64,000 nt of DNA, taken from positions 23,528 to 87,527 of the forward strand of contig JAABSA010000014.1 in the NCBI GenBank assembly GCA_011390635.1, given 5' to 3'. The stretch is from Desulfotignum sp. GTDB lineage: Bacteria; Desulfobacterota; Desulfobacteria; Desulfobacterales; Desulfobacteraceae. The notes beneath the pieces are model-generated. The model saw nothing but the letters and a program-made list of their open reading frames with translations, had not been told where the DNA came from and searched no databases. Below are positions 15,852 to 24,029 of the stretch, one piece after another (position 1 is the stretch's first letter; each line of letters opens with the position of its first letter). The translations under genes were made by a program, and so were the position numbers.

Positions 15852-16862
15852 ATGTTAATCGTAATGAAAAAAGGCACAACTGAAAATAATGTCCGGGCTG
15901 TTGTTGCAGCTGCTGAAAAAAGAGGCTACACAGCCCGGCCCATACCTGGAGGAGACCGGGTATCCATAGGCATATTGTACAACAAAGGATCTGTGGATGC
16001 CGGCCATTTTCTGGGTTTTGACGGTGTAAAGGAGGTTATTCCGGTGACAAAACCCTATAAGCTTGTCAGCCGGGAGTTCAGGCAGGAAAATACCCAGGTG
16101 AAAATTGGTGATGCTGTTTTCGGCAACGGCACCATGCCTGTGATTGCAGGTCCCTGCGCGGTTGAAAGTCAAAAACAGGTGCTGGCCATTGCAACATCGG
16201 TGAAAAAAGCCGGGGCCAAACTCTTCAGGGGGGGGGCCTTCAAGCCCAGAACATCTCCCTATTCCTTCCAGGGCCTTGGAAAAAAAGGGCTTGAATACCT
16301 GGTCCGGGTCAGAGAAGAAACCGGGCTTCCCGTGGTCACCGAAGTCATGGATACGGAAACTTTCGATATGGTGGAAGCCTGTGTCGACGTCATTCAGATC
16401 GGTACCCGGAACATGCAGAATTTTTCTTTGCTGCGGCGGGCTGGAAGATCACAAAAACCGATCATTTTAAAACGTGGCATGTCAGCCATGCTCGAGGAAT
16501 GGCTCATGGCCGCAGAATATATTTTAGAAGAAGGAAATTCGAATGTGATTCTGTGTGAACGTGGTGTCCGCACCTTTGTGCGCCACAGCAGAAACACCCT
16601 GGACCTGTCTGTTGTGCCGGCTGTGAAAAAAGAAAGCCATTTGCCGGTAATCGTTGATCCCAGTCATGCCGCCGGGGTGCGGGACCAGGTGGTATGGCTG
16701 GCCTATGCCTCTGCCGCGCTGGGAGTTGACGGCCTCATGATCGAGGTCCACAACCACCCGGACGAAGCATTGAGCGACGGGGCCCAGTCTCTGTATCCAG
16801 ACCAGTTTGCACAGGTCATGGAGAAAATGGCTGCCATCCGGGCCATCGTTGAAACCCCATGA
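15852..16862 (+). CDS. aroF: 3-deoxy-7-phosphoheptulonate synthase (DAHP synthase, AroF type)
   Basis: Catalyses the first step of the shikimate pathway: phosphoenolpyruvate plus erythrose 4-phosphate to DAHP. The 336-residue protein has an N-terminal ferredoxin-like regulatory domain (MLIVMKKGTTENNVRAVV...) followed by the TIM barrel with MPVIAGPCAVES, FRGGAFKPRTSPYSFQG, QIGTRNMQNF, ILKRGM and VIVDPSHAAG. This is the type I-beta architecture seen in Thermotoga. An ATG at 15846 directly abuts the GGAGG site, so the ATG at 15852 (6-nt spacing) is preferred. The stop overlaps the aroB start (ATGA), which implies coupling. Confidence 0.95.
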   Translation: MLIVMKKGTTENNVRAVVAAAEKRGYTARPIPGGDRVSIGILYNKGSVDAGHFLGFDGVKEVIPVTKPYKLVSREFRQENTQVKIGDAVFGNGTMPVIAGPCAVESQKQVLAIATSVKKAGAKLFRGGAFKPRTSPYSFQGLGKKGLEYLVRVREETGLPVVTEVMDTETFDMVEACVDVIQIGTRNMQNFSLLRRAGRSQKPIILKRGMSAMLEEWLMAAEYILEEGNSNVILCERGVRTFVRHSRNTLDLSVVPAVKKESHLPVIVDPSHAAGVRDQVVWLAYASAALGVDGLMIEVHNHPDEALSDGAQSLYPDQFAQVMEKMAAIRAIVETP

Positions 16863-17914
16863 TCAAAACCCATCATATCCAGGGAAAATGGGGGTCCTCC
16901 TCTATCCATGTGGGGGCGCGCCTGACCAACATCGGGAACTATCTGCCGGACCAGCCCCTGGTGATCATCACCGATGAAAACATAAAAACCCTTTATGGAC
17001 ATGCCTTTCCCAAAGGGCCTGTGATAACCATCGGTATGGGTGAACAGATCAAGACCCTTGCCACAGTGGAATATATCTTAATACAGCTTATGGATTTGGG
17101 ATGTGACCGCTCCAGTTTTATTCTGGGAATCGGCGGGGGCATTGTCTGTGACATCACCGGATTTGTGGCTTCCATCTTCCTGCGGGGGGTGGATTTCGGA
17201 TTTGTTTCCACCTCCCTTTTGTCCCAGGTGGATGCCAGCTTAGGGGGTAAAAACGGGGTCAATTTGTCTGCTTTCAAAAATATGGCAGGGGTATTCAACC
17301 AGCCCGGGTTTGTGATCTGTGACCTGGAGATGCTCAAGACCCTGCCGGAATCTGAAATCTCCAACGGACTGGCCGAAATTGTCAAACATGCCTTGATTGC
17401 AGATGCAGATCTGCTGGCTTTTATTGAAGAAAACCGGCAAAGAGCGCTGCAATTGGACCCACAGGTCATTTTGCACCTGGTCTCTGAATCTGTGGCCATC
17501 AAATCCCGGGTGGTGCAGCAGGATGAACAGGAGACAGGCGAACGGCGCAAACTCAATTTCGGACATACCATCGGACATGCCATTGAAAAACTCGATCCTT
17601 GCGGCCACGGCCGGGCTGTTTCCCGGGGCATGGCAGCAGCCGCTGTTTTCTCCCGGGAAAAAGGGCTGCTTGTCCCACAGGAGGTGGACCGTATTTTTTC
17701 CCTGCTCCAGGGGCTTGGCCTGCCCACAGATCTGAATTATGATGCTGACCAGATTCTGGCAGCTGCCGGACGGGATAAAAAAAAGCACGGCCTTTTTGTG
17801 TACTATGTATTTTTGGAAGCCATCGGGTGCGCCAGGGTGGAAAAAATTTCTTATGATGCGCTGAACACCTTTATCCGGTCACTTTTTAGAACCGCTTTTT
17901 CACCACCAGCCTGA
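16859..17914 (+). CDS. aroB: 3-dehydroquinate synthase
   Basis: A 351-residue NAD- and metal-dependent enzyme that cyclises DAHP to 3-dehydroquinate, the second shikimate step. Motifs: LGIGGGIVCDITGFVASIFLRGVDFGFVSTSLLSQVDASLGGKNGVN, GLAEIVKHALI, and LNFGHTIGHAIE with zinc-binding histidines. Overlaps the DAHP synthase stop by 4 nt. Its 3-prime end overlaps the convergent SUMF1-type gene by 29 nt, so the last ten codons are covered by both genes. Confidence 0.96.
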   Translation: MIKTHHIQGKWGSSSIHVGARLTNIGNYLPDQPLVIITDENIKTLYGHAFPKGPVITIGMGEQIKTLATVEYILIQLMDLGCDRSSFILGIGGGIVCDITGFVASIFLRGVDFGFVSTSLLSQVDASLGGKNGVNLSAFKNMAGVFNQPGFVICDLEMLKTLPESEISNGLAEIVKHALIADADLLAFIEENRQRALQLDPQVILHLVSESVAIKSRVVQQDEQETGERRKLNFGHTIGHAIEKLDPCGHGRAVSRGMAAAAVFSREKGLLVPQEVDRIFSLLQGLGLPTDLNYDADQILAAAGRDKKKHGLFVYYVFLEAIGCARVEKISYDALNTFIRSLFRTAFSPPA

Positions 17915-18941
17915 AGCCCACCCGTTCGCTGATCATGGCCGGCATCATACCCTGGCGGCGGGTACAGCCGGTGGCTGATACATTATCGCTGTATGCCCCG
18001 CCCCGGACCACCCGGGGCCGCCCGTTCTCTTTAAAACTGTGCCTGCCTGATCCATTGTCCTGGTAACCATTCTTATCATAGACATTCCAGCACCATTCTC
18101 CGACATTGCCGCTCATATGATGCAACCCCAGGTCGTTGGCATAAAAACTGTCCACCGGTGCGGTCCGCCCCTGAAAAGAACCACTGTCACAACTGCCGCA
18201 GTTGGCTTTGGGCATAAAATCCTCTCTTCCCCAGGCATAGGGAATCCTGCGGCCCCTGTTCCGGCACCCATATTCCCACTGGGCTTCGGTGGGCAAAGAA
18301 AACGTATGGGGGCTTTTCTGGTTGAGTTCCTGGATAAATTCTCTCACCTGCTCAAAAGAAACCATTTCCACGGGATATATGGCGCCATCCTGGAACCGGG
18401 AGGGGTTGGATCCCATAAGGCCCTGCCACTGCCCCTGGGTGACTTCATGGGCACCCATCCAATACCCGTCCAGACATACCTGGTGAACAGGAAATTCATT
18501 TTCCCGACATTTGTCTGCTTTTTTGTGACACCCCATGGGAAAACATCCCCCTGGAATCCAGACAAACACCATACCTGTGACAGGGTCTTCCCAGTCCGTA
18601 CCTATCCGGTTTCCGGCAAAATCCTCCCGGAACTGCAGCAGGGTGTCACAATCACCTGCATATTTCCATAATTTCAAATCATTCCAGAGTTTTTCCGCTT
18701 TTTTGTCCCCCAGTTCATGTGCCTGCCTGATCCAGCATTTGGCTTTTACAGGATCCTTGAGCACCCCGTCACCTTCAAAGTAGGTCTGGCCCAGTTTCCG
18801 CATGGCCCGGGTATCTCCCTGACGTGCTGACTGAATCAAATCAGTGATTTGCTGGCTGTCCAGGGCATGACCCGGAAAAGGATTTCCCCAAAAAAAGGCT
18901 GTGAATAGCAGAATCACCCGGCATAATCGCAAATTTCTCAT
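17886..18941 (-). CDS. SUMF1/formylglycine-enzyme-fold protein with Sel1-like repeat
   Basis: A 351-residue exported protein. Residues 1-27 form a signal peptide (hydrophobic core LLFTAFFWGNPF, cleavage near HALD). Residues 30-85 contain Sel1-like helices (ARQGDTRAMRKLGQTYFEGDGV). The rest is an FGE-sulfatase/SUMF1 domain: MVFVWIPGGCFPMG, EFPVHQVCLDGYWMGAHEVTQGQW, LPTEAQWEYGCRNRG and RVVRGGAYSDNVSATGCTRR, ending GFRLV. The paired catalytic cysteines of true formylglycine-generating enzymes are not both evident, so a binding or structural role is more likely than sulfatase activation. No sulfatase gene is nearby. Confidence 0.85.
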   Translation of the reverse strand: MRNLRLCRVILLFTAFFWGNPFPGHALDSQQITDLIQSARQGDTRAMRKLGQTYFEGDGVLKDPVKAKCWIRQAHELGDKKAEKLWNDLKLWKYAGDCDTLLQFREDFAGNRIGTDWEDPVTGMVFVWIPGGCFPMGCHKKADKCRENEFPVHQVCLDGYWMGAHEVTQGQWQGLMGSNPSRFQDGAIYPVEMVSFEQVREFIQELNQKSPHTFSLPTEAQWEYGCRNRGRRIPYAWGREDFMPKANCGSCDSGSFQGRTAPVDSFYANDLGLHHMSGNVGEWCWNVYDKNGYQDNGSGRHSFKENGRPRVVRGGAYSDNVSATGCTRRQGMMPAMISERVGFRLVVKKRF

Positions 18942-19016
18942 GGTCCCTCCCTGAATTTATGAACATGATTGCTATCCATTATAGCAGGCTGGCAGATATT
19001 TTTCTCAAGTTTTTCC

Positions 19017-19047
19017 TTGACAAATACGTATCAATCCTATTTAATAT
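19017..19047 (+). promoter_or_regulatory. Promoter of fur/perR-rubrerythrin
   Basis: TTGACA at 19017-19022 with AT-rich -10 candidates (TTTAAT or TAATAT, 19040-19047) at 17-19 nt. The predicted start falls at or just after the ATG at 19053, which has no ribosome-binding site, so a leaderless message is possible. A partial TTGA...TCAA inverted repeat overlaps the -35. Confidence 0.5.
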
Positions 19048-19052
19048 ACAAA

Positions 19053-19517
19053 ATGAATAAGAAACAGGAAATCACAGCGGACCGGTTCACCCGATTGTGC
19101 AAAGCCCGGGGATTAAAAATCACGCCCCAGCGAATAGCGGTGTATGAAGCACTGAAAAACTCAAAAGAGCATCCCAGTGCAGACCGCATCCATAAACAGC
19201 TTGTGCACACCTTTCCCAGCATTTCTCTGGATACGGTGAACCGCACCCTGATCACCTTTGCCCGGATCGGTATTATTGATGTGGTGGAAGGCCAGGGAGA
19301 TCCCAGGCGGTTTGATCCCAACCGGGAAGCCCACCACCATTTTTACTGCCTTTCATGCAATAAAATTTTCGATTTCCATGATCCTGATCCGGAACAGATC
19401 CACATTCCAGAACAGATCACCCAGATGTTCACCATAACCGGAAAACGGCTGTGTCTGTCCGGCTATTGCAATCACTGCCGGTACCAGGCAGCAGAAACAG
19501 CAACACCAGCCAACTAA
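19053..19517 (+). CDS. Fur-family regulator (PerR-like)
   Basis: A 154-residue Fur-family regulator. The winged helix (RLCKARGLKITPQRIAVYEALKNS, then SISLDTVNRTLITFARIGII) is followed by the metal site: HHHFYCLSCNKIFDFHD and a C-terminal CNHCRYQ zinc pair (CxxC...CxxC). Fur proteins repress promoters with metal; a PerR role in peroxide sensing is suggested by rubrerythrin 35 nt downstream in the same direction. PerR and Fur cannot be separated for certain from sequence. The ATG at 19053 starts MNKKQEI; an upstream frame to 18969 would encode non-family sequence across the promoter. Confidence 0.9.
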   Translation: MNKKQEITADRFTRLCKARGLKITPQRIAVYEALKNSKEHPSADRIHKQLVHTFPSISLDTVNRTLITFARIGIIDVVEGQGDPRRFDPNREAHHHFYCLSCNKIFDFHDPDPEQIHIPEQITQMFTITGKRLCLSGYCNHCRYQAAETATPAN

Positions 19518-19552
19518 TTTTTACATAAAAAACACTGAAAGGAGAAAGATCC

Positions 19553-20128
19553 ATGCCTAACCTGAAAGGAACCAAGACCGAAAAAAATCTGTTGACCGCA
19601 TTTGCCGGTGAATCCCAGGCCAGAAACCGTTATACCTATTTTGCGAGCGCAGCCAAAAAAGAAGGATTTGTCCAGATATCCGATATTTTCAGCGAAACCG
19701 CTGACCAGGAAAAAGAGCATGCCAAAAGGCTCTTCAAGTTTCTGGAAGGAGGTGACGTGGAAATCACCGCCGCATTCCCGGCAGGCGTCATCAGCACCAC
19801 GGTTGACAATTTGAAAGAAGCCTCAGCGGGCGAAGCCTATGAGTGGACTGAAATGTATCCCGGGTTTGCCGCTGTTGCAAAAGAAGAAGGATTTGATGCC
19901 ATTGCCGCGGTGTTTGAAGCCATTGCCGTTGCGGAAAAACAGCATGACAAACGGTATAAAGACCTGGTGGCCAATATTGAAGGAGGCAGAGTCTTTAAAA
20001 AAGATGCTCCTGTCACATGGCGCTGCCGCAACTGCGGATATCTGCATGAAGGAACCCAGGCCCCTGAAATGTGCCCGGCATGCGCCCATGAACAGGCCCA
20101 CTTTGAAGTGTTGGGGGAAAACTGGTAA
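19553..20128 (+). CDS. rbr: Rubrerythrin
   Basis: A 191-residue cytoplasmic peroxidase that reduces hydrogen peroxide in anaerobes. The N-terminal four-helix domain carries the di-iron ligands in AFAGESQARNRYTYFA, SETADQEKEHAKRLF and AIAVAEKQHDKRY. The C-terminal rubredoxin domain has CRNCGYLHEG and CPACAHEQAHFEV. A GAAAGGAG site precedes the ATG. Co-transcribed with the Fur/PerR-type gene; a strong terminator follows. Confidence 0.97.
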   Translation: MPNLKGTKTEKNLLTAFAGESQARNRYTYFASAAKKEGFVQISDIFSETADQEKEHAKRLFKFLEGGDVEITAAFPAGVISTTVDNLKEASAGEAYEWTEMYPGFAAVAKEEGFDAIAAVFEAIAVAEKQHDKRYKDLVANIEGGRVFKKDAPVTWRCRNCGYLHEGTQAPEMCPACAHEQAHFEVLGENW

Positions 20129-20174
20129 GCCGTTTCATACCCTGCACGCTTTTTCATAAAAAAAGCAAATAATC

Positions 20175-20226
20175 CAGGCCCTGAAAGTCTGATAATCAGA
20201 TAGTCAGGGCCTGACCGCTTTTTTCC
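20175..20226 (+). terminator. Intrinsic terminator after rubrerythrin
   Basis: A 10-bp outer stem (20175-20184 with 20204-20213) encloses a nested 5-bp stem (20188-20192 with 20196-20200), followed by a run of six T residues ending near 20224. Confidence 0.8.
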
Positions 20227-20258
20227 CGGACCGTCCTGATCACTGGATCATTCACTAT

Positions 20259-20287
20259 TTGACAAAAAGCCCATATGCCCCTATAGT
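20259..20287 (+). promoter_or_regulatory. Sigma-70 promoter of trxA-trxB-bamD
   Basis: TTGACA (20259-20264), 17-nt spacer and TATAGT (20282-20287). The predicted start near 20294 gives a 93-nt untranslated leader before trxA in which I see only weak secondary structure. Confidence 0.75.
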
Positions 20288-20386
20288 TGTTGCAAATGTA
20301 TTTACAGACAATTACCATCTTGAATTGATTGTAATGTGGCTGTATTTAAAAAGTATTAACCCCAAAATCAAAAATAGGATATAACC

Positions 20387-20713
20387 ATGGCAGACAATAT
20401 CATAGAAATTGACGACGATGGCTTCGAAAAAAAGGTACTGCAATCAGAAAAACCCGTAATGGTGGATTTTTGGGCCCCCTGGTGCGGCCCCTGCAAAGCC
20501 ATCGCCCCTACTGTGGAAGCCCTGGAAAAAGAGTATGGTGACCAGATGACCTTTGCCAAGGTCAATGTGGATGAAAATCCCATAAGCCCCAGCAAATATG
20601 GGGTCCAGGCCATACCCACCCTGATTTTTTTCAAGAACGGAAAAATTGCCGAACAGATTACCGGCATGGTTGGCAAGGAAAAACTTGAGCAAACCATTAA
20701 AAATGTCTTGTAA
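20387..20713 (+). CDS. trxA: Thioredoxin
   Basis: A 108-residue disulfide reductase with the catalytic WCGPC motif (FWAPWCGPCKAIAP, about residues 26-39) and the cis-Pro loop VQAIPTLIFFKNG. Reduced by the thioredoxin reductase encoded 12 nt downstream. Full length. Confidence 0.97.
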   Translation: MADNIIEIDDDGFEKKVLQSEKPVMVDFWAPWCGPCKAIAPTVEALEKEYGDQMTFAKVNVDENPISPSKYGVQAIPTLIFFKNGKIAEQITGMVGKEKLEQTIKNVL

Positions 20714-20725
20714 GGAGACTTATGT

Positions 20726-21646
20726 ATGACCGATTTTGATTATGATCTTGTGATCATCGGTGCCGGTCCGGCCGGACTCACCGCCGGTCTCTATGCTGCC
20801 AGGGCAAGAATGCATGTATTGCTGCTGGAAAAAGCCGTGCCCGGCGGCCAGATCATTGTCACAGACTGGATAGAAAACTATCCCGGCTTTCCTGAAGGTA
20901 TCAGCGGATTCGATCTGGCGGAAAAAATGAAGCTCCAGGCCGAGGAGATGGGTCTGAAAATCGACACGGCAGAAGTCCATTCCCTGAATTTGCAGCAGGA
21001 CCTGAAAGAAGTGGTACTCACGGACAAAACCCTTACAGCCAAAAGCCTGATCATAGCATCCGGCGCCTCCCCCAAAAAACTGGGAATAGGTGAAGACCGG
21101 TATATGGGCAAAGGAATTTCTTTTTGTGCCACCTGTGACGCCCCTTTTTTCAAGGATAAAACCGTTGTGGCCATCGGTGGCGGCGACACAGCTGTGCAGG
21201 AATCGATTTACCTGACAAAATTTGCAAAAAAAGTCTACCTGGTCCACCGCCGGGATGAACTGCGCGCTGCCAAAATCCTCCAGGAAAGAGCCTTTGCCAA
21301 CGATAAGATTGAAATGGTATGGGATACAGTGGTCACAGGCGTTGACGGTCTTTTTGGCATCGAAGGGGTCCATATCAGAAATGTCAAAACCAATGAAGAA
21401 AAAACCCTTGCTGCCAGCGGATGTTTCATCTGGGTCGGCACCTTACCCAATACGCAATTTTTAGGTGATGATGTGCAAACAGATGAATACGGATTTATCC
21501 GGGCCGATGCCAGGATGCAGACAAGTGTACCCGGGGTATTTGCGGCAGGTGATGTCAGAGACACCCCTTTACGCCAGGTCTCCACAGCTGTGGGAGACGG
21601 TGCCATAGCAGCTGTGTCTGCAGAACATTATATTGAGAATCTGTAA
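20726..21646 (+). CDS. trxB: Thioredoxin reductase
   Basis: A 306-residue FAD enzyme. GAGPAGLTAGLYAARA at 12-27 binds FAD, FCATCDAPFF (about 133-142) holds the redox CATC pair, VVAIGGGDTAVQES is the NAD(P) motif and VFAAGDVRDTPLRQVSTAVGDGAIAA the C-terminal FAD motif. It has the standard low-molecular-weight TrxB layout. The nucleotide-specificity loop reads VHRRDELRA, with the HRRxxxR pattern typical of NADPH-using enzymes. Confidence 0.96.
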   Translation: MTDFDYDLVIIGAGPAGLTAGLYAARARMHVLLLEKAVPGGQIIVTDWIENYPGFPEGISGFDLAEKMKLQAEEMGLKIDTAEVHSLNLQQDLKEVVLTDKTLTAKSLIIASGASPKKLGIGEDRYMGKGISFCATCDAPFFKDKTVVAIGGGDTAVQESIYLTKFAKKVYLVHRRDELRAAKILQERAFANDKIEMVWDTVVTGVDGLFGIEGVHIRNVKTNEEKTLAASGCFIWVGTLPNTQFLGDDVQTDEYGFIRADARMQTSVPGVFAAGDVRDTPLRQVSTAVGDGAIAAVSAEHYIENL

Positions 21647-21647
21647 A

Positions 21648-22307
21648 ATGAAATACTGTATTTTTTTGGTATGTCTGGTATTCCTTTTATCCGGCTGCGC
21701 CCTGTTTGAAGATTCCCGCCGCATGGAAAAAACCGCTGAACAGCTTGCTGCTGAAGGTGCATCCGCCTTTATGAGTGAAAAATACAAAGCTGCGGTAAAG
21801 GCATATACTGATCTCAAAGACTGGTACCCATTTTCCAAATATGCCATCCTGGCGCAGCTGAAAATTGCAGATGCCCACTTTCATCTCAAAGAATATGACC
21901 AGGCAATTCTTGCCTATGAACAATTTGAGAAAATGCACCCCAGAAACGAGGCGATTCCTTACATTATCAATCAGATCGGTCTGTGCTGGTTCAACCAGAT
22001 GGATACGGTGGACCGAGACCCCACTCCGGCAAAAAATGCCCTGGCCCACTTCAAAAGACTTATGGAACAGTTTCCAGACAGTGAGCATGCACGGAAAGCC
22101 CCGGATCATATTGCTGCCTGCATTGACAAGATTGCTGGTCATGAACTCTATGTGGGACAGTTTTATTTAAAAACCGGTCAATACCAGGCCGCCCTGAAAC
22201 GCTTTGAATATATTGTGGAGTTCTATCCCGGCACGGATCAAAGCCAGACTGCCCTGAGTCTCATTTCAAAAAGCGCTGCCCTGGCAGCTGCCGCCAAAAA
22301 AGAGTAG
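21648..22307 (+). CDS. bamD: Outer-membrane assembly lipoprotein BamD
   Basis: A 219-residue lipoprotein with a type II signal peptide ending at lipobox LSGC (Cys near residue 17). It contains five TPR-like helical pairs: AEGASAFMSEKYKAAVKAYTDLKDWYPFSKYA, AQLKIADAHFHLKEYDQAILAYEQFEKMHP, and YVGQFYLKTGQYQAALKRFEYIVEFYPGT. BamD is part of the BAM complex that inserts beta-barrels. Starts one nucleotide after the trxB stop; a TTG at 21633 would overlap trxB and spoil the signal peptide. Confidence 0.88.
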   Translation: MKYCIFLVCLVFLLSGCALFEDSRRMEKTAEQLAAEGASAFMSEKYKAAVKAYTDLKDWYPFSKYAILAQLKIADAHFHLKEYDQAILAYEQFEKMHPRNEAIPYIINQIGLCWFNQMDTVDRDPTPAKNALAHFKRLMEQFPDSEHARKAPDHIAACIDKIAGHELYVGQFYLKTGQYQAALKRFEYIVEFYPGTDQSQTALSLISKSAALAAAAKKE

Positions 22308-22393
22308 TTTTTTCTTTACTTTTTTTTACAGAAGGGGTATAGAGTTCAGGTTAATTTTTTGATAACATAATTTTTCTTTCAGGAGTGTATGAT

Positions 22394-22588
22394 ATGTCAA
22401 AAGAATGTGCTATTTGCGGAAAAAAACCCATGGTCGGTAACAATGTCAGCCATGCCCACAACCTGAACAAAAGAAGGTTCAACCCCAATCTCCAGCGGGT
22501 CCGGGCCCTTGTCAAAAAAGGCTGCGTCAGAAGGGTAGACGTTTGCACCAGCTGCATCAAAGCCGGCAAAGTTACCAAGGCCGCATAA
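22394..22588 (+). CDS. rpmB: 50S ribosomal protein L28
   Basis: A 64-residue ribosomal protein: [33 protein letters not shown] and [15 protein letters not shown]. The two CxxC pairs mark the zinc-binding (C+) form. The ATG at 22394 lies 8 nt after AGGAG; an upstream GTG overlaps the ribosome-binding site. Confidence 0.97.
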   Translation: MSKECAICGKKPMVGNNVSHAHNLNKRRFNPNLQRVRALVKKGCVRRVDVCTSCIKAGKVTKAA

Positions 22589-22610
22589 AAACCGTCTGAC
22601 TCACAGACAG

Positions 22611-23930
22611 CTATAAAATTTTTGCCGCCAGTTCCGCCAAATCCGAGCGCTCCCCTTTTTCCAGGTTAATGTGTGCATACAGCGGCTGGCCTTTCATTTT
22701 TTCAATGATGTAGGCCAGACCATTGGTCTGACTGTCCAGATAGGGATGATCGATCTGGAAGATATCACCGGTAAATACAATCTTTGTGCCCTCCCCGGCC
22801 CGGGTAATGATGGTTTTCACCTCATGGGGTGTCAGGTTCTGGGCTTCATCCACAATAAAAAACACCCGGACAATGGATCGCCCCCTGATATATGAAATGG
22901 GGGTGATCACTATCTTTTCTTCTTCAATGAGTTCCCGGATCTGTTTGGACTGGGAGTTGTTTTCGTTAAAATGATTCTGGATCACTGTCAGGTTATCATA
23001 TAAAGGCTGCATATACGGATCCAGCTTGGAAGCCACATCTCCGGGCAGAAAGCCTAAGTCCTTGTTGCTCAGGGGAACCACCGGCCTGGCAATAAATATC
23101 TGACGGTACAGCTGTTTTCTGGCCAACGCTGCTGCCAAAGCCAGCAGGGTTTTTCCTGTACCAGCTTTTCCCGATACTGTTATCAGCGGGATATCCGGAT
23201 TGAGCATGGCATTGAGGGCAAAGATCTGCTCTGAATTTCTGGGCTTGATGCCATAACATATCTGGGGCTGAATGGATTTAACGGTCTGGGTCCGGCTGTC
23301 ATAAAACGCCAGCGCAGAATTGGATCCGTTTTTCAAAATCAGATTTTCATTGGCATAAAACTCTGTTTCCACTCCCAGGCTTGTTTTGGACACTTCATAG
23401 GGCTTTTTAAAAAGGTTGTCAAAAACATCCGGCTGGACATGCTCCACCACCTGCAGTCCGGTATACATATCTGATATGTTTTCAACAAATTTTGAATTAT
23501 AGTTTTCAGTTTTCAATCCAATGGACCTGGCCCGAAGCCGCAGGTTCACATCCTTGGTAACAAATACAACATTCTGGAATTTATATTTTTTGGCAATGGA
23601 ATAGGCAATGTTCAAAATCTTTATATCCGGCGTGATGTCGGTAAAATTTTCCTTGATTTTATCCTCCATCTTCACATCCAGGCAAATGGCAATGGAACCT
23701 TTTCCTTTTTCAATGGGTACCCCGCCGTTGAACATTTTATCAGAGGACAGTGCATCCAGGTTTCGTAAAAAATCCCTTGCATTACAATTAATTACATTGT
23801 TTCCCTTTTTGAATTTGTCCAGTTCTTCAATAACCGTAATGGGAATATATATGTCATTGTCCTTGAACTGGTGCATGCAACCACTGTCATGAAGAATAAC
23901 ATTGGTATCCAGGATAAAAATTTTTTTCAT
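22611..23930 (-). CDS. PhoH-like ATPase with N-terminal PIN domain
   Basis: About 439 residues. The N-terminal PIN ribonuclease-like domain (1-130) has KIFILDTNVILHD, VIEELDKFKKG and VTKDVNLRLRA with its acidic residues. The C-terminal PhoH domain has Walker A SGKAGTGKTLLALAAAL and Walker B FFIVDEAQNLTP, followed by FTGDIFQIDHPYLD. PIN-PhoH proteins are predicted RNA helicase/nucleases, sometimes described with toxin-like behaviour. Start MKKIF is set by AAAGGA 8-9 nt upstream; two in-frame ATG codons lie just before it. Last gene of the ispG-proS-rel-phoH run. Confidence 0.9.
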   Translation of the reverse strand: MKKIFILDTNVILHDSGCMHQFKDNDIYIPITVIEELDKFKKGNNVINCNARDFLRNLDALSSDKMFNGGVPIEKGKGSIAICLDVKMEDKIKENFTDITPDIKILNIAYSIAKKYKFQNVVFVTKDVNLRLRARSIGLKTENYNSKFVENISDMYTGLQVVEHVQPDVFDNLFKKPYEVSKTSLGVETEFYANENLILKNGSNSALAFYDSRTQTVKSIQPQICYGIKPRNSEQIFALNAMLNPDIPLITVSGKAGTGKTLLALAAALARKQLYRQIFIARPVVPLSNKDLGFLPGDVASKLDPYMQPLYDNLTVIQNHFNENNSQSKQIRELIEEEKIVITPISYIRGRSIVRVFFIVDEAQNLTPHEVKTIITRAGEGTKIVFTGDIFQIDHPYLDSQTNGLAYIIEKMKGQPLYAHINLEKGERSDLAELAAKIL

Positions 23931-24029
23931 ACTCATTTTCCTTTGTTTATGCAAGCGCTCAAAAATCAGGTGATCCGTTGATATGCCGATCTATTTTTTT
24001 CCAATTTCTTACCTCTTTTTACCGATTCT

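Noticed and set aside
17886..18941. Calling the SUMF1-domain gene a true sulfatase-activating enzyme
   Set aside because: The paired catalytic cysteines are not both evident and no sulfatase is nearby.
22594..22608. Terminator between rpmB and phoH
   Set aside because: Only a 5-bp stem (GTCTG/CAGAC) without a T-run is present in the 22-nt convergent gap, too weak to call.
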